From assembly GCA_946481425.1 (NCBI GenBank), contig CAMLNT010000077.1, forward strand, positions 1 to 10,624: DNA of 10,624 nucleotides, read 5' to 3'. A model generated the notes under the pieces. It had not been told where the DNA came from. It made no database searches and worked only from the letters and a program-made list of their open reading frames with translations. Positions within the stretch are counted from its first letter, which is position 1; every line of letters begins with the position of its first letter. Shown piece by piece: positions 1-5,675 of the stretch. The DNA is from an uncultured Brevundimonas sp. (GTDB taxonomy: Bacteria; Pseudomonadota; Alphaproteobacteria; Caulobacterales; Caulobacteraceae). The translations under genes and the position numbers were made by a program.

Positions 1-700
1 CGCCCGGGCGGCGGGCGCGCTTGTGGCAGTGGACAACACCTTCCTGTCGCCGGCGCTTCAGACCCCGGTCGCCCTGGGCGCCGATCTGGTGGTCCATTCG
101 ACCACCAAATACATCAACGGCCACTCCGACGTGGTCGGCGGCGCGGTCGTCGCGGCCGATCCTCAGGTCCTCGAACAGCTCGCCTGGTGGGCCAACTGTC
201 TCGGCACCACGGGCTCGCCCTTCGACAGCTGGCTGACCCTGCGGGGCATCCGCACCCTCTTCGCCCGCGTCGAGCGTCAGCAGGCCTCCGCCGGCAGGAT
301 CGCCGAATGGCTGGAGACCCAGCCCGCCGTCGCCCGGGTCAACTATCCGGGCCTGAAGTCCCACCCCAACCACGCCCTCGCCGCCCGCCAGCAGAAGGGC
401 TTCGGCGCCATGCTGTCGGTCGAGCTACACGGCGGCATCGACGCGGCCCGGGCCTTCGCCGAAAGCTTGTCGACCTTCACCCTGGCCGAGTCCCTCGGTG
501 GCGTGGAAAGCCTGATCGCCCACCCGGCCCTGATGACCCACGCCGCCATGGATCCGGACGCTCGCCGCACCGCCGGCATCGGCGACGGCCTCGTGCGCCT
601 CTCCATCGGCCTGGAACACGAGGACGACCTCCTCGCCGACCTCGCCCAGGCCCTCGCCGCTATACCCGCCCAAGCCCTCAACTGCGCCCAGGCCGCCTGA
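1..700 (+). CDS. metB: Cystathionine gamma-synthase (MetB), 3' part only
   Basis: PLP-dependent enzyme of the Cys/Met metabolism family. It condenses O-succinylhomoserine (or an acyl equivalent) with cysteine to cystathionine on the way to methionine, in the cytoplasm. The reading frame is already open at base 2 and the N-terminal part lies outside the window. Visible are the DNTF(L/A)(S/T)P motif, the HSTTKYINGHSD motif whose lysine (codon 107-109) forms the Schiff base with PLP, the SPFDSWLTLRGIRTL segment, AARQQKGFGAML, and the C-terminal SLGGVESLIAHP motif. The last two match what I recall of E. coli MetB closely, which favours cystathionine gamma-synthase over O-acylhomoserine sulfhydrylase, though these relatives are hard to separate by eye. 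TGA ends at 700, and hom begins 11 bp later, so the two are probably cotranscribed. Its promoter is not in the window. Confidence 0.93.
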   Translation, partial: ARAAGALVAVDNTFLSPALQTPVALGADLVVHSTTKYINGHSDVVGGAVVAADPQVLEQLAWWANCLGTTGSPFDSWLTLRGIRTLFARVERQQASAGRIAEWLETQPAVARVNYPGLKSHPNHALAARQQKGFGAMLSVELHGGIDAARAFAESLSTFTLAESLGGVESLIAHPALMTHAAMDPDARRTAGIGDGLVRLSIGLEHEDDLLADLAQALAAIPAQALNCAQAA

Positions 701-711
701 AGGACGCCGTC

Positions 712-1920
712 ATGACCGCCCTGCTCCTCCCCCGCCTGGCTCCCGTCGCCCCGCCGCAGCCCGAGCCGCCCGTGGCCCTCCTCCACCTGCCCGTCGGCAG
801 CCCCCGCGCCGTCCGCGACGCCGCCACCGCCGTCTATCGCCAGACCCGCCACGGCCGCCGCGTCATCGCCGTCAGCTCCGGCCCGGCTGACCAGTTGATC
901 AACGCGCTCGACCGCATCGGCGTCCCCGCCGTCTCGTCGCAACCGCATGGCCCAGAGCTCGTCACCGAATCCGTTGTCGTCATCGAAGGCGCGCCCGTCG
1001 CCTCCCCTGCGACCGTCGCCGCGTCAGCCCCGGTCCGCGTCGCCCTCGCCGGCTGCGGCGTCGTCGGCGGCGGTGTCTACGCTCGCCTGCGCGACGATCC
1101 GCGCTTCGAGATCGCCGCCGTCCTCGTCCGCAATCCGCGCCTGCGGCGCGATCCCCAGCCGGACCCGGCCCGCCTCGTCACCAGCCTCGACGCCCTGCTG
1201 GCGACCAGCCCCGACATCGTCATCGACGCCCTGTCCGACGCCGAGGCCGGGCGCCTCCTGACCCGCCTCGCCCTGGCGCGCGGCGTCCACGTCGTTTCCG
1301 CCAACAAACAGGCCGTCGGCCCCGAGCTCGACCAGCTTCAGGCTCTCGCCGCCCGCACCGGCGCGACGCTGGCCCTGTCCGCCTGCGTCGGCGGCGGCGG
1401 CCCGCTGATCGAGACCCTCCAGCGCGCGCTCGACCACGCCCCCGTCGTCCGCATCGAGGCGGTCCTGAACGGCACGGTCAACTTCCTGCTCAACCGCCTG
1501 TCTTCTGGCTGCGCCTTCGCCGACGCCTTGTCGGAGGCCCAGACCGCCGGCTTCGCCGAGGCCGATCCCTCCGCCGACCTTGAGGGGCGCGACGCCGCCG
1601 CGAAACTCTCGATCCTGTCCGATCTGGCCTTCGGGTGCAGAAAATCTGCCCTGTCTGTCCAGAAACTCTGCCCTGAAACTGCACTGCCGGCCGGCCCCGT
1701 CCGTCAGGTCGCCCGCACCGACGGACACACCGCCTCCATCGCCTTCGAGCCCGTCGCCCACGACCCGCTGCTGGCCGACCTCCCCGACGAATGGAACGCC
1801 ATCCGCGTTACCTGCGAGGACGGCCGCACCTTCACCGGCCGCGGCCGCGGCGCCGGCCGCTGGCCCACGGCGGAAAGCGTCTGGTCCGATCTGCTCGATT
1901 TGCTGGAGACGCCGTGCTAG
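712..1920 (+). CDS. hom: Homoserine dehydrogenase with short N-terminal leader domain
   Basis: Reduces aspartate semialdehyde to homoserine with NAD(P)H and feeds MetB encoded just upstream. 402 residues from ATG 712. This start is preferred because it lies 11 bp after the metB stop and has an AAGGA-type ribosome site overlapping that stop. The frame is open further upstream, but only as a shadow of metB. Residues about 108-120 hold the nucleotide-binding GCGVVGG loop, followed by the SANK motif (K199), VGGGGP (226-231), NGTVNF, and the catalytic stretch EADPSADLEGRDAAAK. There E283, D289, D294 and K298 line up with yeast Hom6 E208, D214, D219 and K223. GRGAGRWPTAESVWSDL near the C terminus is typical of MetL/ThrA-type enzymes, and there is no C-terminal ACT domain. 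Residues 20-95 resemble the start of an aspartokinase, but the KFGGS lysine is lost. Codons 1638-1681 are A-rich and contain an imperfect tandem repeat. Confidence 0.9.
   Translation: MTALLLPRLAPVAPPQPEPPVALLHLPVGSPRAVRDAATAVYRQTRHGRRVIAVSSGPADQLINALDRIGVPAVSSQPHGPELVTESVVVIEGAPVASPATVAASAPVRVALAGCGVVGGGVYARLRDDPRFEIAAVLVRNPRLRRDPQPDPARLVTSLDALLATSPDIVIDALSDAEAGRLLTRLALARGVHVVSANKQAVGPELDQLQALAARTGATLALSACVGGGGPLIETLQRALDHAPVVRIEAVLNGTVNFLLNRLSSGCAFADALSEAQTAGFAEADPSADLEGRDAAAKLSILSDLAFGCRKSALSVQKLCPETALPAGPVRQVARTDGHTASIAFEPVAHDPLLADLPDEWNAIRVTCEDGRTFTGRGRGAGRWPTAESVWSDLLDLLETPC
1638..1681 (+). repeat. Imperfect 22-bp tandem duplication inside hom
   Basis: CAGAAAATCTGCCCTG (1638-1653) recurs as CAGAAACTCTGCCCTG (1660-1675) with one difference, at an offset of 22 bp. 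The patch is A/T-richer than the rest of the gene and uses codons that are rare nearby (AGA, AAA, TCT, ACT). Because 22 is not a multiple of three, the two copies are read in different frames (CRKSALS, then QKLCPETA). It lies between the catalytic core and the C-terminal nucleotide-binding part, in what should be a variable linker. Confidence 0.75.
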
Positions 1921-1953
1921 GTCCCGCGCCTTCTCCGGAACCAGCAGAATCCC

Positions 1954-3051
1954 ATGGCCCTCAAAGTCGCGATCGTCGGCCTGCCCAACGTCGGCAAGTC
2001 CACCCTCTTCAACGCCCTCACCAAGACGGCGGCGGCCCAGGCGGCCAACTACCCGTTCTGCACGATCGAACCGAACACCGGCGACGTCGCGGTCCCCGAA
2101 CCGCGCCTCAAGGTTCTGGCGGAAATCGCAGGTTCGAAAGAGATTATTCCCTCGCGCATCACCTTCGTGGATATCGCCGGCCTCGTGCGCGGCGCCTCAA
2201 AGGGCGAGGGTCTGGGCAACCAGTTCCTGGCCAATATCCGCGACTGTGACGCCATCGCCTTCGTGGCCCGCTGCTTCGTCGATGACGACATCACCCACGT
2301 CGAGGACCGCATCGACCCGATCGCCGACCTTGAGATCATCGAGACCGAACTCATGCTCGCCGACATGGAGAGCCTGGAGCGCCGCCGGGTCCAGATGGAG
2401 AAGCGCGCCAAGGGCGGCGACAAGGAAAGCCAGCTGAACCTCAAGCTGGTCGACCTGGCCCTGGCCCAGCTCAACAACGGCAAGCCCGCCCGCGTGGCCG
2501 AGATCTCCAAGGAAGACCGCAAGGCCTGGGACATGCTCCAGCTCCTGACGGCCCTGCCCGCCCTCTATGTCGCCAACGTCGACGAGGGCTCCGCCGACAA
2601 GGGCAACGAGCTGTCAGATCTGGTCGCTGCCCGCGCCGCCGCCGACAACGCCAAGTCCGTCGTCATCTCCGCCAAGATCGATTCCGAACTCGCCGTCCTG
2701 GACGAGGCCGAACAGCTCGAGTTCCTCGAAACCCTCGGCTTGGCCGAGCCCGGCCTGAACCGCCTGATCCGCGAGGCCTACGCCCTCCTGGGCCTGCAGT
2801 CCTATTTCACGGTCGGCCCCAAGGAAGCCCGCGCCTGGACAATCCATATCGGCGACACCGCGCCCCAGGCCGCCGGCGTCATCCACACCGATTTCGAAAA
2901 GGGCTTCATCCGCGCCGAGACCATCGCCTACGAGGACTACGTCGCCCTGCGTGGCGAGGCCAAGGCCCGCGAGGCCGGCAAGCTCCGAGCCGAAGGCAAG
3001 TCCTACGTCGTCAAGGACGGCGACGTGATGAACTTCCTGTTCAACAACTGA
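1954..3051 (+). CDS. ychF: Redox-regulated ATPase YchF/OLA1 (Obg family)
   Basis: Cytoplasmic P-loop protein of the TRAFAC/Obg class that binds ATP rather than GTP and associates with ribosomes. The E. coli homologue is linked to oxidative stress response and translation. 365 residues, full family length. G1 is GLPNVGKST (residues 9-17). G3 is DIAGLVRGASKGEGLGNQFL starting at D73, with no glutamine at the usual catalytic site, as in HAS-type NTPases. The nucleotide-specificity motif is NVDE (208-211), the NxxE form that favours adenine. A charged helical insert spans about 125-200, and the C-terminal TGS domain (from about 278) ends in YVVKDGDVMNFLFNN. The start is 34 bp after hom. The ribosome site is weak (GGAACCAGCAGAATCCC upstream), and no terminator is seen between hom and ychF, so read-through is possible. 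Confidence 0.97.
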   Translation: MALKVAIVGLPNVGKSTLFNALTKTAAAQAANYPFCTIEPNTGDVAVPEPRLKVLAEIAGSKEIIPSRITFVDIAGLVRGASKGEGLGNQFLANIRDCDAIAFVARCFVDDDITHVEDRIDPIADLEIIETELMLADMESLERRRVQMEKRAKGGDKESQLNLKLVDLALAQLNNGKPARVAEISKEDRKAWDMLQLLTALPALYVANVDEGSADKGNELSDLVAARAAADNAKSVVISAKIDSELAVLDEAEQLEFLETLGLAEPGLNRLIREAYALLGLQSYFTVGPKEARAWTIHIGDTAPQAAGVIHTDFEKGFIRAETIAYEDYVALRGEAKAREAGKLRAEGKSYVVKDGDVMNFLFNN

Positions 3052-3062
3052 TCCAATCGTTC

Positions 3063-3090
3063 TTGCTTTGTTCCCTTTGACGGCTATGCT
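3063..3090 (+). promoter_or_regulatory. Probable promoter of the radical SAM gene (leaderless start)
   Basis: TTGCTT (3063-3068) and GCTATGCT (3083-3090, -10 core TATGCT 3085-3090) are 16 bp apart. They resemble the Caulobacter housekeeping pattern TTGACG...GCTANA(A/T)C. Transcription would begin 6-7 bp after the -10, at or within a base of the ATG at 3096. No Shine-Dalgarno sequence precedes that ATG, which fits a leaderless message. Confidence 0.5.
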
Positions 3091-3095
3091 TCGGC

Positions 3096-4181
3096 ATGGC
3101 CGGCAAGGGCGAAATCAAGGGTCGTGGCGCGCGTTCGAATGCAACGAGCCGCTACGTCTCCGACAAGCGCGAGGCGTTCGACGACGGCTGGGAGCCTGAC
3201 GCCGAGGACGACGCCCTCCCCCGGCTCGACACCCAGCTCATGCCCGAGCGGGCCCGCAAGATCATCTCGACCAACGACAGCCCGGACATCGGCTTCGACC
3301 GCTCGATCAATCCCTACAAGGGCTGCGAGCATGGCTGCATCTATTGCTATGCGCGGCCGAACCACGCCTACCTCGGCCTGTCGCCCGGCCAGGATTTCGA
3401 GACCAAGATCTTCTTCAAGCCCGAGGGCGCGCGGCTGCTGGAAGCCGAGCTGTCGAAGACCGGCTACCGCCCCAAGCGCATCCACATCGGCGGCGACACA
3501 GACCCCTATCAGCCGGCCGAGAAGAAGCTTGGGATCACACGCGGGATCCTGGAGGTGTTCGTCCGGTTCAATCACCCGGTCTCGATCATCACCAAGTCGC
3601 ACCTGATCACGCGGGACGTCGACATTCTGGGCCGGCTGGCCGCCCGCAACCTCGCCTCGGCCTGTATCTCGATCACGACGCTGGACCGCACGCTGGCCCG
3701 CGACATGGAACCCCGCGCCGCCACGCCCTCGCGCCGCCTGGACGCCATCAAGCGACTGGCCGACGCGGGCGTGCCCGTCATGGTCGGCTTCGCTCCGGTC
3801 ATTCCCGGCCTCAACGATCAGGAGATGGAGGCGGTGCTGGAGGCCGCCGCCCAGGCCGGCGCCACCCGCGCCATGTTCGTGACCCTCAGGCTGCCGCTCG
3901 AGATCAAGGACCTGTTCCGCGAATGGCTGGCCGAGGCCCGGCCGGATCGGGCGTCAAAGATCATGTCCCTGATCCGTCAGGCGCGCGGCGGCCGCGACTA
4001 CGATCCCGAATGGGGCTCGCGCATGAAGGGGACCGGCCCGCTCGCCGACATCCTGGCCCAGCGCTTCGCCGCCGCCTGCCGCCGCTACAACCTGAACACC
4101 GCTCGCGTCGAAGCCGACCTGACCGCCTTCCGCGTCCCGCCTAGGCCCGGCGACCAGATGAGCCTGTTCGACGCCGCCTGA
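3096..4181 (+). CDS. PA0069/SplB-like radical SAM protein
   Basis: 361-residue radical S-adenosylmethionine enzyme of the group annotated as PA0069 family or DNA-repair-photolyase-like (SplB-related). The actual substrate is not known to me. The Fe4S4-binding CxxxCxxC motif is C77, C81, C84 in GCEHGCIYCYAR, preceded by the conserved SINPYKGC. The segment IHIGGDTDPYQPAEK (about 126-140) and the later FAPVIPGLND and RDYDPEWGSRMKGTGPLADILAQRF stretches are also typical of the family. The N-terminal ~50 residues are polar and likely disordered (KGEIKGRGARSN, EPDAEDDALPRLDTQLMPERA). The start is ATG 3096, since an ATG at 3086 is out of frame. It lies 44 bp after ychF with a promoter of its own. 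Cytoplasmic. No linked partner gene suggests a pathway. Confidence 0.9.
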   Translation: MAGKGEIKGRGARSNATSRYVSDKREAFDDGWEPDAEDDALPRLDTQLMPERARKIISTNDSPDIGFDRSINPYKGCEHGCIYCYARPNHAYLGLSPGQDFETKIFFKPEGARLLEAELSKTGYRPKRIHIGGDTDPYQPAEKKLGITRGILEVFVRFNHPVSIITKSHLITRDVDILGRLAARNLASACISITTLDRTLARDMEPRAATPSRRLDAIKRLADAGVPVMVGFAPVIPGLNDQEMEAVLEAAAQAGATRAMFVTLRLPLEIKDLFREWLAEARPDRASKIMSLIRQARGGRDYDPEWGSRMKGTGPLADILAQRFAAACRRYNLNTARVEADLTAFRVPPRPGDQMSLFDAA

Positions 4182-4328
4182 TAATCGCCCGTATATGATC
4201 TTCGCAGGGTACTGTTCAGTCGAGCTTTTTATGCGCGCGACCGGCTTTCTTTCCCCGCCGCAATCCACCCGTCTAGGCTGGACGGCCTGTGGTCTTTGAC
4301 ATGTGAAAAGCCGCCGGAGCCCCGACGC

Positions 4329-4403
4329 ATGCGGTCGACCCGGTCGACCCGCACTGTGTTTTCGACCGTCCGGGTCGTTCGCCCTGAACGGAGTGAGCTC
4401 TAG
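4329..4403 (+). CDS. Possible 24-codon ORF in the spacer, function unknown
   Basis: ATG 4329 to TAG 4403 encodes a basic peptide beginning MRSTRSTRTVF and ending RPERSEL. GGAG at 4316-4319 lies 9 nt before the ATG, a good ribosome site. TAGGCT at 4274-4279 could be a -10 element, but no convincing -35 accompanies it. The codons cover two tandem copies of CGGTCGACC and a CGACC/GGTCG hairpin, so the RNA can fold in alternative ways, somewhat like a leader-peptide attenuator. However, no same-strand gene follows, because the DUF2336 gene converges from 4414, and I see no U-tract terminator. The peptide is not rich in one amino acid of a biosynthetic pathway, although T and R are frequent. Treat it as a candidate only. 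Confidence 0.3.
   Translation: MRSTRSTRTVFSTVRVVRPERSEL
4332..4377. repeat. Tandem CGGTCGACC repeats plus CGACC/GGTCG hairpin
   Basis: CGGTCGACC occurs twice in direct tandem (4332-4340, 4341-4349). Each contains the 8-bp palindrome GGTCGACC. A third partial copy CGACC (4363-4367) can pair with GGTCG (4373-4377) around a 5-nt loop, and any of the earlier copies could compete for that pairing. Functions could be a dimeric-protein operator, an RNA switch, or transcription termination without a U-tract for the converging genes. The sequence does not decide between these. Confidence 0.55.
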
Positions 4404-4413
4404 CTGGAGCCCC

Positions 4414-5556
4414 CTAGGCCGCGTTCGCCGGCGCCACAAGGATGTCGTCCGCCGGGCCGTAATCCAGCTTCTCGAGCAGATAGGCCGTGTCCTCGCGCCC
4501 GGCGTAGGGGCGCTGGGTCAGGAAGCGCTCGAGCATCCGCTGCTGGAATCGCTCACGGTCTGGCGTCGCATCCTCGGCGATCAGCTCACGCCAGGTGTCG
4601 ATGCCGGCTCGGAACGCGCCGAACAGGCGCGGCGGCAGGCCCGCCCGGTCGTAGATGGCCTTCAGGCCCAGCGGACCCGCGTCATGGATCATCAGCCAGG
4701 CCCGCGCGTGCGGCACGCCCGACAGCTCCGCAATGCCGTATTCCACGAACGGCATGACGCCCCGCGCCACCGCCCTCAGCAGCAGCGACGCCGTCAGGGC
4801 CTTCCTCGCATTCAGCTGGGCCGTGAACTCGGCCAGATCCTGGCTCGCATCCGCCTGGTCGATCAGGTCGACCGTCGCCCGCTCCCGCGCGCCCGTCGCC
4901 AGCCTGATCGCCGTATCGGCCGACAGGGCGTGGCGCGAAACCAGATGCTCTTTCACCGCCTCCGAGGCCATCTCGATCAGCCGCTCGGTGATCGAGACCG
5001 GCAGGACCTTCCGGTAGGCCAGGGCCGTGACAACGTCCTCGTTGGGAAAACGCGAGATCGAGATCGCCATCGCTCGCTCGGACAAGTCGGCGTTGTCATT
5101 TGCCGCCAGGGTCTGGACCGCCGCCTCGACGCCTTCCATGGCGATCGTCTCGCCGACGTCGCGCGACACGAAGGGACGGCCGGCCACCGCGACCTGTCGG
5201 GCCTGATCGCCCGCCCGGATGACCTCAATCAGGTCATCGTCGGAAAAGACAGGCGAGGCGCCCAGGATCGGCAGGGCGATCGAATCCACGTCCCGCGCCA
5301 GCTTCAGCGCCACGTCGCGCGGCAACAGGTCGGAGGCCTTCAGCGTCACCGCCAGGGCGCGTCGCACCAGCTCCGCCGCATCGGCCGCCAGCACGCGCAT
5401 GATCTTCTGCGCCGCCTCACGCTCGATCGAATCCAGCTCGGCGCGATCCATCGTCCGGCACAGCTTGTGGGCGGCGGCCGCCCGCTCCTCCTCATCCTCG
5501 GCCTTCACCAGCCGGCGGATGTCGGCTTCGGTCAGGCGAGAGCGGGAGGTGATCAT
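4414..5556 (-). CDS. DUF2336 domain-containing protein
   Basis: 380 residues from the ATG at 5556, beginning MITSRSRLTEADIRRLV. The protein is helical and charged with no signal peptide or membrane segment, so it is probably cytoplasmic. Repeats of helix pairs (AAHKLCRTMDRAELDSIERE, ALAVTLKASDLLPRDVALKLARDVDSIALPIL) have the look of the HEAT-like alpha-solenoid of DUF2336 proteins, which are common in alphaproteobacteria and whose molecular role is unknown. The frame is open upstream to 5691, and an ATG at 5598 would add 14 residues. I prefer 5556 because codons 5557-5598 use triplets otherwise avoided here (CCA, GTA, AAA, TCT, GGA), and GGA lies 9 nt before the 5556 ATG. The gene is divergent from a hybrid histidine kinase gene, which hints at a shared signalling role but does not prove it. 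No clear terminator follows. Confidence 0.82.
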   Translation of the reverse strand: MITSRSRLTEADIRRLVKAEDEEERAAAAHKLCRTMDRAELDSIEREAAQKIMRVLAADAAELVRRALAVTLKASDLLPRDVALKLARDVDSIALPILGASPVFSDDDLIEVIRAGDQARQVAVAGRPFVSRDVGETIAMEGVEAAVQTLAANDNADLSERAMAISISRFPNEDVVTALAYRKVLPVSITERLIEMASEAVKEHLVSRHALSADTAIRLATGARERATVDLIDQADASQDLAEFTAQLNARKALTASLLLRAVARGVMPFVEYGIAELSGVPHARAWLMIHDAGPLGLKAIYDRAGLPPRLFGAFRAGIDTWRELIAEDATPDRERFQQRMLERFLTQRPYAGREDTAYLLEKLDYGPADDILVAPANAA

Positions 5557-5603
5557 GGCCGCGAATCCAGAGTGCGATTTCAGCGATACTGGCTTCATCA
5601 ACC

Positions 5604-5618
5604 CTAACGATCCTTTAC
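5604..5618. promoter_or_regulatory. Weak CtrA-like site between DUF2336 and histidine kinase genes
   Basis: CTAA-N7-TTAC, a 6-of-8 match to the CtrA consensus TTAA-N7-TTAA, lies in the 119-bp divergent intergenic region. No convincing sigma-70 promoter was found on either strand of this spacer. A chance match is quite possible. Confidence 0.2.
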
Positions 5619-5675
5619 CCTTTCTGGCGGGATCAAGGTAACCGTGCGGAAACCGGTTCGCGGCATCCTTGCGCA

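Noticed and set aside
187..711. Upstream extension of the homoserine dehydrogenase frame
   Set aside because: Arg/Pro/His-rich translation out of frame with metB. The ATG at 712 has the ribosome site and the operon-like spacing.
4296..4301. Perfect TTGACA -35 hexamer upstream of the small ORF
   Set aside because: No -10-like sequence is found 16-18 bp downstream (GC-rich GAGCCC region), so it is not a convincing promoter.
4303..5607. 434-codon plus-strand ORF opposite the DUF2336 gene
   Set aside because: Composition is dominated by Arg, Gly, His and Gln with no domain pattern. It is the antisense shadow of a GC-rich gene with biased third positions.
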